DNA of 62,629 nucleotides, from positions 1 through 62,629 of the forward strand of contig CAZOEL010000036.1 of the NCBI GenBank assembly GCA_964578835.1, in the 5' to 3' direction. A program made the position numbers and the translations under genes. Positions 1 through 8,282 of the stretch are shown here, piece by piece. The notes under the pieces are model-generated. The model saw only the letters and a list, made by a program, of their open reading frames with translations, did not search any database and was not told where the DNA came from. Source of the DNA: CAZOEL01 sp964578835. Lineage in GTDB: Bacteria; Desulfobacterota; Syntrophobacteria; Syntrophobacterales; Syntrophobacteraceae. Position 1 is the stretch's first letter. Every line of letters begins with the position of its first letter.

Positions 1-129
1 CATTCAAAGTTGACGGTCCACTAGCCCCTGGGGGTATGTGTGTATCATTGTCAGCCCTCAGGGAGAGGGGGCCCGCTCCCAGCGGAAGAAACGATCTTGA
101 CGCTAGAATTACATGCCCGATTCTTCATG

Positions 130-165
130 AGCCGTTCTACGCTCTTGCGTAGACGGCTTATTTAT
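130..165 (+). terminator. Hairpin with T-rich tail, possible terminator
   Basis: Bases 130-142 pair with 147-158 around a TCTT loop (12 base pairs, one bulged T). An AT-rich TTATTTATTTAA stretch follows on the plus strand. It could end a plus-strand gene lying left of the window. No gene is visible in 1-193. The U-tract is imperfect, so the call is tentative. Confidence 0.35.
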
Positions 166-193
166 TTAATGGATGCCGGGAGCGTCCGCCCGA

Positions 194-799
194 TCATTCT
201 CCGTATGTTTCCTGGCGCCTGGCTTCCCGGTAGAATTGCGCCATATATTCGCTGGCGGACCAAAAGCCGAGAAGCAAGGAGACCCACAGGAAAAAGGAGC
301 CTACGTTATCCAGGAATGGCTGTATTGTCGGGACGCTCAAGAGCAGAAAATGCAAACCGATTGTCTGGGAAATCATCTTGTTTTTTCCTATTCGGCTTGC
401 ATTGATAATTAGTCCATGACCGGCTGCGATGGATCTCAACCCGGTGATGGTCATCTCGCGGCCGATAATGAGGAAAACAAGCCAAGCCTCTATTTTTCCC
501 AGCGGAATAAGCATTATCATGACCGCGGAGGTGAGCAGTTTGTCCGCCAGCGGGTCCAGCAGTTTGCCCATGGAAGTAACGAGGTTGTGACGTCGAGCGA
601 GAATTCCATCCAGGCAGTCGGTGATGGACGCCAGGCAAAACAGCACAAAAGCCGTGTTCAGGCGCGAGGGCGATGGCGGAAATGTGAGCAGAGCCACGAT
701 AAGCGGAATGGTCGCTATCCTGGCGTAGGTTAAAACATTTGGCAGGCTGGTAAGGGCCTGCCTTGAGAATGCGCTGCGAGCTCGGGTCATTGAATTCAT
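194..799 (-). CDS. pgsA: CDP-diacylglycerol--glycerol-3-phosphate 3-phosphatidyltransferase
   Basis: Integral inner-membrane enzyme that makes phosphatidylglycerophosphate from CDP-diacylglycerol and glycerol-3-phosphate, the committed step to phosphatidylglycerol. The full CDP-alcohol phosphatidyltransferase signature is visible: DG-x2-AR-x8-G-x3-D-x3-D, from DCLDGILARR to LLDPLADK. Four or more hydrophobic helices surround it, and the length (about 200 residues) fits the family. The ATG at 799 is chosen. A GTG at 844 would add 15 residues that look unconserved, with a purine stretch immediately against the codon, so the start is uncertain. It is the last gene of the minus-strand train, 10 to 55 bases after the lytic transglycosylase gene. 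Confidence 0.9.
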   Translation of the reverse strand: MNSMTRARSAFSRQALTSLPNVLTYARIATIPLIVALLTFPPSPSRLNTAFVLFCLASITDCLDGILARRHNLVTSMGKLLDPLADKLLTSAVMIMLIPLGKIEAWLVFLIIGREMTITGLRSIAAGHGLIINASRIGKNKMISQTIGLHFLLLSVPTIQPFLDNVGSFFLWVSLLLGFWSASEYMAQFYREARRQETYGE

Positions 800-854
800 G
801 CACAATATATCTGTAAAAAAATAGTCTTCAGAGAGTGTCGCCACCCTCTTGGCT

Positions 855-1523
855 TCATCGGTTGTAGAGAGAGTAGAATTCCATTACTTTCTGAATATAT
901 GTTTGTGTCTCTTCGAAAGGTGGAATGCCTCCATGTTTTTGAACGTTTTCCGGTCCCGCATTGTAAGCCGCAAGGGCATGCGTGACATTGTTGTTGAATC
1001 GCTCGAGGAGTAGCTTGAGGTATCGCGTTCCGCCCTCGATATTCTCATAAGGATCGAACGGATTGGCTACGCCCATGTCCTTTGAGGTGTCGGGCATAAG
1101 CTGCATCAACCCCATGGCGCCTTTGGGAGAGACGGCCTGAGGATTGAAAGCGGACTCGGCCCTGATTACGGCCTTGACCAGATTGTGATCCAGGCGAAGC
1201 CTTTGACAGTTCGTCTTGATAAAAGGCTCATAAGTGAGCTGATTGGTAAGATTGTAGGCGATATTGCACGAGTATGCCGGGCTTCGCATGGAAGAACCCA
1301 GAGCAGCAAGCTTGAGGTTATTTTGATGGGCGGCTGAGGAGATGGGCGTTTTCAGACGGATCTTTTGCGCTGTTGGCTGAGTCGGCAGATTCGTGAAATG
1401 GACTACTCCATCTCTGTCCACGTACTTGAAAATATCAGCCATACAATGAGGCGAAAAGAGAAAAAGGCCTGAAAGAGTCATCGCAACCAATGATATCCAT
1501 TTTCCGCCTGCAGGAGACTTCAT
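855..1523 (-). CDS. Periplasmic lytic transglycosylase with N-terminal DUF4124-like domain
   Basis: Cleaves the MurNAc-GlcNAc bond of peptidoglycan, giving 1,6-anhydro ends. Residues 1-29 form a signal peptide. A short segment with YVDRDGVVHFTNLPT resembles DUF4124, which often precedes SLT domains. The SLT (goose-lysozyme-like) domain runs from about residue 108 to 215. The catalytic glutamate is probably E123 in RAESAFNP, followed by GAMGLMQLMP and AAYNAGP, the usual motif order. The ATG at 1523 has AAGGAG nine bases upstream. The gene lies between the transaldolase-like gene and pgsA. A specific Slt/Mlt class cannot be assigned from sequence alone. Confidence 0.9.
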   Translation of the reverse strand: MKSPAGGKWISLVAMTLSGLFLFSPHCMADIFKYVDRDGVVHFTNLPTQPTAQKIRLKTPISSAAHQNNLKLAALGSSMRSPAYSCNIAYNLTNQLTYEPFIKTNCQRLRLDHNLVKAVIRAESAFNPQAVSPKGAMGLMQLMPDTSKDMGVANPFDPYENIEGGTRYLKLLLERFNNNVTHALAAYNAGPENVQKHGGIPPFEETQTYIQKVMEFYSLYNR

Positions 1524-1567
1524 AGCTTATACTCCTTACCGGGGTTCTCATGAAGTGCTCTTAGCAT

Positions 1568-2227
1568 TTACATCTTTTCAACCTTCCGCCAGTCGCGCAA
1601 AAACAGGTCGAGCCCGATGTCCGTCAATGGATGGCGCGCCAGTTGATCGATCACCTTGAAGGGGATTGTGGCGATATCCGCGCCGAGCTTCGCGGCTGAG
1701 AGCACATGAAGCGGGTTCCTGATGCTTGCGACGATGATTTCCGTTTCAAAAAGGTAATTGGAGTAAATGTCGATAATTTGTTCCACCAGTTTCATGCCGT
1801 CATGGGCGATATCGTCCAGGCGACCGACAAAAGGGCTGATGTAGGTAGCGCCGGCTTTGGCCGCCATGAGCGCCTGCAGCGGAGAGAAGACAAGAGTCAC
1901 GTTGGTTTTGATTCCTTCCTCCGAGAGCTGCTTCACCGCCTTGAGGCCGTCGGTAGTCATCGGAATCTTCACCACGACATTCGGATCGATGGCTGCCAGC
2001 TTTCGGGATTCCGGGATGAGGTCTTCCGACGCCGCGCTCACCGCTTCGGCGCTTACCGGTCCCTGCACCAGCGTACAGATCTCCTTTATGTGTCCTTCAA
2101 AACCTTCTCTTCCTGTTATCCCTTCCTTGGCGATGAGCGATGGATTGGTTGTGACTCCATCCAGAATGCCCAGGCTGTTTGCTTCTCTGATTTCGTTTAA
2201 ATTCGCTGTATCTATAAAAAATTTCAC
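1568..2227 (-). CDS. Transaldolase / fructose-6-phosphate aldolase-like protein (TalC/FSA type)
   Basis: Short single-domain transaldolase-family (beta/alpha)8 barrel of 219 residues, the size of the TalC/FSA class and not of the longer TalB class. It starts MKFFIDTANL and carries GVTTNPSLIAKEG. The Schiff-base lysine is K87 in VVVKIPMT. Such enzymes transfer dihydroxyacetone units in the pentose phosphate pathway or cleave fructose-6-phosphate; sequence alone does not separate the two activities. The start is a GTG at 2227 behind AGGAGAAGC; an overlapping ATG is out of frame. It sits downstream of the small TRASH-like gene in the same direction. Confidence 0.88.
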   Translation of the reverse strand: MKFFIDTANLNEIREANSLGILDGVTTNPSLIAKEGITGREGFEGHIKEICTLVQGPVSAEAVSAASEDLIPESRKLAAIDPNVVVKIPMTTDGLKAVKQLSEEGIKTNVTLVFSPLQALMAAKAGATYISPFVGRLDDIAHDGMKLVEQIIDIYSNYLFETEIIVASIRNPLHVLSAAKLGADIATIPFKVIDQLARHPLTDIGLDLFLRDWRKVEKM

Positions 2228-2269
2228 ATGCTTCTCCTGATCGATTATTGTCGCCGAAAACGGGCGTCA

Positions 2270-2521
2270 TCAATGTTCTTTGATGTAGGCGTCGCGGCAG
2301 CTTTCGCTGCAAAAATAAACGGTGCGTCCTTCTATCCGGGCGGAAACTCCCTTTAGTCGCATGAAGTACGTCCCGCATTGAGGGTCCTGAATAAGCTCGG
2401 TCTCAGCAGGATCCGAGCCTGAGAGCTCTTGATCGCTTCCGCCCGAGAGGGATTTCCCCCAGGACTTGAACAGCCGATAGCCGAAGTAAATGATAAGCGC
2501 ATAAATAATAAGGCGAATCAT
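2270..2521 (-). CDS. Small membrane-anchored TRASH/YHS-like cysteine protein (PP0621-like)
   Basis: An 83-residue protein. Residues 1-14 form a hydrophobic anchor (MIRLIIYALIIYFGY), followed by an acidic linker and a C-terminal metal-binding-like segment. That segment has DPQCGTYF, then YFCSESC, the cysteine arrangement of TRASH/YHS domains that bind metal ions or metal-linked ligands. The start codon overlaps the folK stop by four bases, so translation is probably coupled to folK. No function is assigned. A role as a small metal-binding membrane protein is an inference from the cysteine motif. Confidence 0.75.
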   Translation of the reverse strand: MIRLIIYALIIYFGYRLFKSWGKSLSGGSDQELSGSDPAETELIQDPQCGTYFMRLKGVSARIEGRTVYFCSESCRDAYIKEH

Positions 2522-3015
2522 GATATTTCAATCCGTTCGACTTTCTGATCGTCCAGTCCGCAAATTCGATCCAGCATTTCAGGAATGGACAGCTTCAGCA
2601 CCGGGTGCGTCCAAGATGGAACGATCTCTGCAAGCGGCAAGAGCACAAAACGTCTTTCGTGGAGCCTGGGATGGGGAACGGTAAGGTCGGGAAGCTCCAT
2701 GCTTTCGTCATCGAAGGCAAGGATATCGAGATCGAGAGTCCTCGGTCCCCAACGTATCTTACGAAGGCGGCCGAAGTCGTTCTCTATCCCGCGAACTACT
2801 CCCAGCAACTCCTCGGGCATCAATGTCGTCTCACAGAGCAGCGCTCCGTTAATGAACCAATCCTGATCCACCATCCCGACGGGGGCGGTGCGATAAAAGG
2901 AAGAAACCGCGAGAACGTTTATCTGCGGATGCGCCCGCAAAGCTTCGACTGCTTCGCGACATATCCGTGCGGAATCTCCCTGATTGCTTCCGAATCCGAT
3001 TAGCGCCTGGCTCAT
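2518..3015 (-). CDS. folK: 2-amino-4-hydroxy-6-hydroxymethyldihydropteridine diphosphokinase
   Basis: Transfers pyrophosphate from ATP to 6-hydroxymethyl-7,8-dihydropterin in folate synthesis. The 165 residues match the family length. Visible signatures are GFGSNQGD near the N-terminus, SSFYRTAPVG, the RWGPRTLDLDIL block and the HPRLHERRFVLLPLAE block that lines the ATP and pterin sites. The ribosome binding site before the ATG at 3015 is weak. It lies 60 bases downstream of dapL and overlaps the following small membrane-protein gene by ATGA. No folP or folB is next to it. Confidence 0.95.
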   Translation of the reverse strand: MSQALIGFGSNQGDSARICREAVEALRAHPQINVLAVSSFYRTAPVGMVDQDWFINGALLCETTLMPEELLGVVRGIENDFGRLRKIRWGPRTLDLDILAFDDESMELPDLTVPHPRLHERRFVLLPLAEIVPSWTHPVLKLSIPEMLDRICGLDDQKVERIEIS

Positions 3016-3075
3016 GCTGCATTCTACAATAGGGCCGGAAGCGGCGGAGCAGAGTGGCGCCGCCGCCTCGAACAG

Positions 3076-4242
3076 TCAAAAAGAGAGTTTCTTAATCCGC
3101 TGTACGGCTTCTTCAATCCGTTCCTTTGTAACCGTGAGCGCCATCCGCACATATCCTTCGCCGGGCTCTCCAAACCCGCTCCCCGGTGTCGTCACTATGC
3201 CGGCTTCGCGCAACAGCAACGAGGAAAAATCCTTGGAGGAATAGCCGGGGGGAGTGGGGCACCATATATAAAAGGTGGCTTTCGGATTGTGCGGTTTCAA
3301 TCCTACGCTCCTCAACCCCTCGATAAGCGCGTCTCTACGCTCCGTGTAAATTTTCTGCATCTCTGCAACGCAGCTCTGATCAGACTCGAGAGCGGCGATG
3401 CCGGCCCATTGGATGGCGTTGAAAGCGCCTGAGTCAATATTGCTCTTGACCTGTCCGAGGGCGTCAATCAGCTTGCTGTTGCCGACCGCGAAGCCGAGTC
3501 TCCATCCGGTCATGTTGTACGTCTTTGAGAGCGAATGAAATTCGATCGAAACATCTTTCGCCCCGGGAATTTCAAGAATGCTCATCGGACGGTAGCCATC
3601 AAAAGCCATTTCAGTATAGGCTGCGTCATGGCAAATGATCAAGTCGAATTCTCTCGCAAAATCGAGAGCCCGATCGTAAAAATCCCTTTCCGCGGTGGCC
3701 CCCGTGGGATTATTGGGATAATTGATGAACATCAGCGTCGCCCGTCGGGCAACGTCTTTCGGGATGGCTTCGAAGTCGGGAAGAAAGTTATTCTGCCCGA
3801 GCAACGGCATGAAATATGACTCGCCACCGGCGAAAAGCGTAGCGATATGATAGACCGGATAGGCCGGGCTTGGAACAAGGGCCACATCGCCCGGATTGAT
3901 GCATGCAAGAGGCAGATGCGCAATGCCTTCTTTGGAGCCGATGAGAGTCAGAACTTCACTTTCCGGTTCAAGGTCGACCCCGAATCTCTTCTTGTACCAA
4001 CCGGCGACGCTGACCCTGAAGTTATTCATTCCCGAGTACGAGGGATATTGATGGTTAATCGGATCGTCGGCAGTTTTCTTGAGCGCCTCTATAATATGCT
4101 CGGGCGTCGGAAGGTCCGGGTCTCCGACTCCGAGATTGATCACATCCACCCCTTTGGCCGCAATTTCGGCCTTGAGGCGGTCTATTTCCTTAAAAAGGTA
4201 GGGTGGAAGTCGTTTCAGACGTTCTGCTTTATCAAATGGCAT
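3076..4242 (-). CDS. dapL: LL-diaminopimelate aminotransferase
   Basis: PLP enzyme that converts tetrahydrodipicolinate directly to LL-diaminopimelate, bypassing the DapD/DapC/DapE acyl steps. It begins PFDKAERLKRLPPYLF, typical of DapL, and has GVGDPDLPTPEH, NYPNNPTGA and the PLP lysine in HSLSKTYNMTGWRLGF. About 388 residues. An ATG four codons upstream (4254) directly abuts AGGAGG. The ATG at 4242 has that site 12 bases upstream and gives the usual N-terminus, so it is preferred. Genes for dapB, dapA, dapF and lysA precede it in transcription, which supports the assignment over a generic class I aminotransferase. Confidence 0.92.
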   Translation of the reverse strand: MPFDKAERLKRLPPYLFKEIDRLKAEIAAKGVDVINLGVGDPDLPTPEHIIEALKKTADDPINHQYPSYSGMNNFRVSVAGWYKKRFGVDLEPESEVLTLIGSKEGIAHLPLACINPGDVALVPSPAYPVYHIATLFAGGESYFMPLLGQNNFLPDFEAIPKDVARRATLMFINYPNNPTGATAERDFYDRALDFAREFDLIICHDAAYTEMAFDGYRPMSILEIPGAKDVSIEFHSLSKTYNMTGWRLGFAVGNSKLIDALGQVKSNIDSGAFNAIQWAGIAALESDQSCVAEMQKIYTERRDALIEGLRSVGLKPHNPKATFYIWCPTPPGYSSKDFSSLLLREAGIVTTPGSGFGEPGEGYVRMALTVTKERIEEAVQRIKKLSF

Positions 4243-4281
4243 TTCAGCTCTCATCCTCCTGTTGAATATTTTATAACCAAT

Positions 4282-5085
4282 CTATTTTATTCCTAAAACG
4301 TTCTGCATATCATAGAGGCCCGGAGGCTGATTGACAATCCACATCGCCGCGCGCACGGCTCCGCGGGCGAAGTTCTCACGGCTGTGAGCCTTGTGCGTCA
4401 GCTCGATCCGCTCTCCCATGCCTCCAAAAATGACGGTGTGCTCGCCGACTATGTCGCCGGCGCGAACGGTCTGAATCCCTATCTCCGTAGCCGTCCGTTC
4501 TCCAATCATTCCATGGCGGGCGTAAACCCCTGTCTTTTCCAAGTCCCTTCCAAGCGCGCCGGCTACGGCCTCAGCCAGCTTAAGAGCTGTCCCGCTCGGC
4601 GCATCCTTCTTGAAGCGATGATGCGCTTCGACAATTTCAACGTCGAACCCTTCGCCCAGAAGCCTGGCGACATCGGCCACGACCTTGAAAAGGACATTCA
4701 CTCCCATGCTCATGTTCGGAGCAAATACGCAGGGAATCTTCGTGGAAAGCTCGCGAAGGCGAGCCAACTGTTCAGGGGAAAATCCGGTCGAGCCGATAAC
4801 GATCGACTTCCCCTTTTTTACCGCAGACTGTAAGTGTTCAAGCGATGCCGATGCAAGAGTGAAATCTATTACTACGTCCGCCTGATCGAGAACGTCATCT
4901 ATATGCCCTGCAATGGCTATTCCCGTGACTCCGCCGCCAATGACCTCCGAGATGTCTCTACCTTTTCTCGGGTGGTTCGGGAGATCAAAGCCTGCCGCCA
5001 GCTCGACGCCTTCCGTTTCCAGTACGAGCTGCGCTATCCGAGCGCCCATCCTGCCGGCGATTCCAGCAACAGCAATACGGACCAT
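4282..5085 (-). CDS. dapB: 4-hydroxy-tetrahydrodipicolinate reductase
   Basis: Reduces 4-hydroxy-tetrahydrodipicolinate with NAD(P)H to tetrahydrodipicolinate, the substrate of the neighbouring DapL. The N-terminal Rossmann motif is VAGIAGRMGARI, VVIDFT lies mid-domain, and the catalytic segment is EAHHRFKKDAPSGTA with its His and Lys. The 267 residues fit the family. The ATG at 5085 follows GAGGAGAATAAA. It is 27 to 39 bases upstream of dapL and 29 bases downstream of dapA, so the three are almost certainly cotranscribed. Confidence 0.96.
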   Translation of the reverse strand: MVRIAVAGIAGRMGARIAQLVLETEGVELAAGFDLPNHPRKGRDISEVIGGGVTGIAIAGHIDDVLDQADVVIDFTLASASLEHLQSAVKKGKSIVIGSTGFSPEQLARLRELSTKIPCVFAPNMSMGVNVLFKVVADVARLLGEGFDVEIVEAHHRFKKDAPSGTALKLAEAVAGALGRDLEKTGVYARHGMIGERTATEIGIQTVRAGDIVGEHTVIFGGMGERIELTHKAHSRENFARGAVRAAMWIVNQPPGLYDMQNVLGIK

Positions 5086-5114
5086 TTTATTCTCCTCGAA
5101 CTGTTTCGTGTGAG

Positions 5115-5990
5115 CTACAGCAATCCATACGCCTGCAGGTCGCGTCGCAAACGCTCGCGATTGGCTTCCGACATTTGAGCGAGAGGCAATCTCACTTCGT
5201 CGCTTTCAATCTTCTGCATCATCTTCAGAGCCGCCTTCGCGGGAGCGGGATTGGTTTCGTAGAAAAGCGCGTGGCAGAGGGGCAGAAGTTTGTAATAGAG
5301 CTTCTGAGCTTGGGCGAAGCTTCCCTCGAAGAAGAGATTGCACAGATCCGCCATATCGCGCGGCGCCACATTGGAGACGACCGATATGACGCCTTTTCCT
5401 CCGACGCAAAGAAGCGGGAAAGTCAGGTAGTCTTCGCCCGAGATGACCGCGAAATCATCCCCGCATCTGGCGATGATGTCGGTAATCTGCTTCATCGAGC
5501 CGGCGGCCTCCTTTATTCCGACAATATTGTCAATGGCCGCCAGGCGGGCGATGGTGTCCGGCTCCATATTCACAGCGGCGCGACCTGGGATGTTGTACAG
5601 AATAATCGGGATATCCACCTGTTCGGCGATTTTGCTGAAGTGCCGGAAAAGCCCTTCCTGTGTCGGCTTGTTGTAGTAAGGGCTGATCATGAGCGCAGCG
5701 TCGGCGCCTGCGCTCTTGGCGTGTTTTGTCAGGCGAATCGCCTCTTCGGTGTTGTTTGAGCCGGTTCCCGCGATGACGTGCGCGCGCTTTGCCGTCTGCT
5801 CGATAGCAATTTCGACGACCCGTTCATGCTCTTTATGCGAAAGCGTGGCGGATTCTCCGGTGGTGCCGCACGGAATGATGGCGGTGGTTCCGTTTGCGAT
5901 TTGGAAATCAATCAACTGCCGGAGTCCGGCTTCGTCGATCTGGCCGTTCTTAAAGGGGGTGACAATAGCAACCATTGCGCCTCGAAACAT
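5115..5990 (-). CDS. dapA: 4-hydroxy-tetrahydrodipicolinate synthase
   Basis: Class I aldolase that condenses pyruvate with aspartate semialdehyde, the first committed step of the lysine/DAP branch. It has the CGTTGES phosphate/pyruvate-binding motif, ISPYYNKPTQEG with the catalytic tyrosine, and the Schiff-base lysine in VGIKEAAGS. The 291 residues match the family. The ATG at 5990 is preceded by GAGGGAGGAAGTC. Only ten bases separate it from the dapF stop upstream in the transcript. Confidence 0.97.
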   Translation of the reverse strand: MFRGAMVAIVTPFKNGQIDEAGLRQLIDFQIANGTTAIIPCGTTGESATLSHKEHERVVEIAIEQTAKRAHVIAGTGSNNTEEAIRLTKHAKSAGADAALMISPYYNKPTQEGLFRHFSKIAEQVDIPIILYNIPGRAAVNMEPDTIARLAAIDNIVGIKEAAGSMKQITDIIARCGDDFAVISGEDYLTFPLLCVGGKGVISVVSNVAPRDMADLCNLFFEGSFAQAQKLYYKLLPLCHALFYETNPAPAKAALKMMQKIESDEVRLPLAQMSEANRERLRRDLQAYGLL

Positions 5991-6000
5991 GACTTCCTCC

Positions 6001-6867
6001 CTAATCCGTTAGTGTTTCATTCCAGAGCTCAGCTTCGTACGCCACCTTGGCGTCACCCTCCAGGTAGACTTCCGAAAAATCCGGCGCACCATTGCTTTGT
6101 GAGTGTTCAAAGTAAATGGTCAAGGCCTCGCCGCTTCTGGTCAGGACTTCGACGGGAGAGACGGCCGACTTTCCGGCTGCGGCAAGGAGAGCGGACGCAA
6201 TGGAGCCTGTTCCGCAGGCTAGAGTCTCGGCTTCGACGCCACGCTCATAGGTGCGAATCGCCAGATGATGAGGATCCTGCACTATGGCGAAGTTCACATT
6301 CGTTCCAGCTGGTTGGAATTGAGAATGATAGCGCAGACTCCTGCCCCAACGGTCTACTTCCGCAGCTTCGAGAGCGCTTTCGTTATCCATGAAGCAAACG
6401 ACGTGCGGTACGCCAGTGTTGATAAAACTCACGCCAAAAGGCCTGTCCTCCGTTTGCACGTTGATATTCATCTGCAGGCTGTGCGGGGCGGTGACTCGGA
6501 TCTTGACCCTTTCTCCCTTGATCTCAGCCTCAATCACGCCAGCCAGCGTGCGGAAAGCGATCTTTGAACTCTTGACGATTCCGTTGAGGTGGGCGAACCG
6601 CGCTGCGCAACGCGCTCCGTTGCCGCACATTTCAGCCTCGCTTCCGTCGGCATTGAAAAAAAGCCACTTGAAGTCCACCGCTTCATCGTTTTCGATGAAA
6701 ATAAGACCATCGGCTCCAACAGAGAACTTCCTGCGGCATGCGGACCGGACAATCGCCTTATACTTAGCAGGATCGATTTGATGCGCTCGATTGTCAATCA
6801 GGATGAAATCGTTCCCGCTACCGCTCATTTTGAAAAAACGAATACGTTCGTTAGCTCCCAAAAGCAT
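6001..6867 (-). CDS. dapF: Diaminopimelate epimerase
   Basis: Interconverts LL- and meso-diaminopimelate by a two-base cysteine mechanism. Both catalytic cysteines are visible, in EMCGNGARC and in LACGTGS, and the N-terminal KMSGSGNDF block is intact. The reading frame is open up to 6978, but the ATG at 6867 gives a standard length (288 residues) and has GGAG upstream; the longer N-terminus is not family-like. It lies between lysA and dapA in the lysine operon, with 141 bases between the lysA stop and this start. Confidence 0.95.
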   Translation of the reverse strand: MLLGANERIRFFKMSGSGNDFILIDNRAHQIDPAKYKAIVRSACRRKFSVGADGLIFIENDEAVDFKWLFFNADGSEAEMCGNGARCAARFAHLNGIVKSSKIAFRTLAGVIEAEIKGERVKIRVTAPHSLQMNINVQTEDRPFGVSFINTGVPHVVCFMDNESALEAAEVDRWGRSLRYHSQFQPAGTNVNFAIVQDPHHLAIRTYERGVEAETLACGTGSIASALLAAAGKSAVSPVEVLTRSGEALTIYFEHSQSNGAPDFSEVYLEGDAKVAYEAELWNETLTD

Positions 6868-7008
6868 ACTTGCCAAATTCTCCAGATTCAAACGAATATT
6901 ACAAGCTCCAGCGTGAGAACAGTTTTTGCCGGGCTCACCCAGAGATGTGTTAATTCCAGGTTTAATATGGGGAGGCAAATGAATAACTTTGCCAGCCTTT
7001 CATTCAGT

Positions 7009-8262
7009 TCATTTCAAGTCGGGTATTGCTTCGTTCTGGATGAGATCCAGCAAGGTCTCCCGCTTCCTGATAATGTGAAAGCGATCGCCCTTGACGAGCA
7101 CCTCTGCGGCGCGGGGCCTCGAGTTGTAATTGGAAGACATGACAAAGCCGTAGGCTCCGGCGCTCATGACGGCTAGAGCGTCTCCCGGAGTTGTCATCGG
7201 GAGGCTTCTATCCCTGGCCAAAAAGTCTCCCGATTCGCATATGGGACCGACTACATCCACGATCTGCAGTTCGCGATTCTTTCTCTCTATAGGCTGGATC
7301 TGGTGGTAGGAGCCGTAGAGGCTCGGACGCACAAGATCGTTCATGCCCGCGTCAACGACGACGAAGTCCTTGCTCGGGGTTTTCTTTGTATACAACACTT
7401 TTGTTACCAAAATGCCCGCGTTTCCGACGATAACGCGGCCCGGCTCGAAAATCAAGGTGCAAGAGAGGCCTTGAAGCTCCTGCAGAATAGCCTGCGCATA
7501 TTCGTGTGGATGGGGCGGCGCTTCCTGATCGTAGACTATTCCGAGACCTCCGCCAAGGTCGAGGTAGCGAACGGCGATTCCCGATTGCTCGAGCTTTTCG
7601 ATAAGTGAGCGAAGCCTTCTCAGGGCGTCGACGAAAGGACTCACCTCGGTTAACTGGCTTCCTATGTGGCAGTCCACACCCATGACTTCAATGTGTTCAA
7701 GGCTTCGAGCGCGCTCATAACTCTTCAGTGCGCTATCGATGTCGATCCCGAACTTATTCTTTTTGAGTCCCGTGGAAACATAAGGGTGGGTCTTGGCGTC
7801 CACATCGGGATTCACACGGAGGGCGATTCTCGCTTTGCGGCCCATTGCCCCGGCCCTGGCGTTCAGAACGTCGAGCTCCTGAGGAGACTCGATATTGAAC
7901 ATAAGAATGTCTTCTCTCAGGGCGTAATCGATTTCATCCACCGTCTTTCCAACGCCGGAATAGACGATCCTTTCGGCAGGAACTCCAGCTTGGCGCGCCC
8001 TGAAGAGCTCGCCGCCCGATACGATATCCACACCGCCTCCAAGGGAGCCGAAGAGGTTGAGTATCGCAAGGTTGGAATTAGCCTTCACTGCAAAGCATGT
8101 CAAATGTGGGACGCTGGAAAAAGCCTGGTCGAAGATGTTGAAATGGTGACACAGCGTTTCGTAGCTGTAGACATAACAAGGCGTTCCCACCTCTTCCACG
8201 ATTTGCCGAAGAGGGGTTTTTTCGCAGTAAAGCTCATCATGATCGTAATGAAAATAGTGCAT
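7009..8262 (-). CDS. lysA: Diaminopimelate decarboxylase
   Basis: PLP enzyme that decarboxylates meso-diaminopimelate to L-lysine, the last step of the pathway. The PLP lysine is in CFAVKANSNLAIL. The glycine-rich phosphate loop is LDLGGGLGI, EPGRVIVGNAG follows, and the active-site CESGD lies near the C-terminus. Start chosen at the ATG at 8262, behind AGAGGAAAG at good spacing, which gives about 417 residues; the longer reading to 8316 would run into the lipoprotein gene. It is transcribed after the FN3-like lipoprotein gene, with a gap of 20 bases. Confidence 0.96.
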   Translation of the reverse strand: MHYFHYDHDELYCEKTPLRQIVEEVGTPCYVYSYETLCHHFNIFDQAFSSVPHLTCFAVKANSNLAILNLFGSLGGGVDIVSGGELFRARQAGVPAERIVYSGVGKTVDEIDYALREDILMFNIESPQELDVLNARAGAMGRKARIALRVNPDVDAKTHPYVSTGLKKNKFGIDIDSALKSYERARSLEHIEVMGVDCHIGSQLTEVSPFVDALRRLRSLIEKLEQSGIAVRYLDLGGGLGIVYDQEAPPHPHEYAQAILQELQGLSCTLIFEPGRVIVGNAGILVTKVLYTKKTPSKDFVVVDAGMNDLVRPSLYGSYHQIQPIERKNRELQIVDVVGPICESGDFLARDRSLPMTTPGDALAVMSAGAYGFVMSSNYNSRPRAAEVLVKGDRFHIIRKRETLLDLIQNEAIPDLK

Positions 8263-8282
8263 CGTTACTTTCCTCTTATAGC

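Noticed and set aside
40..405. Plus-strand frame of 121 residues at the left edge
   Set aside because: It runs antisense through pgsA, has no recognisable domain and no ribosome binding site.
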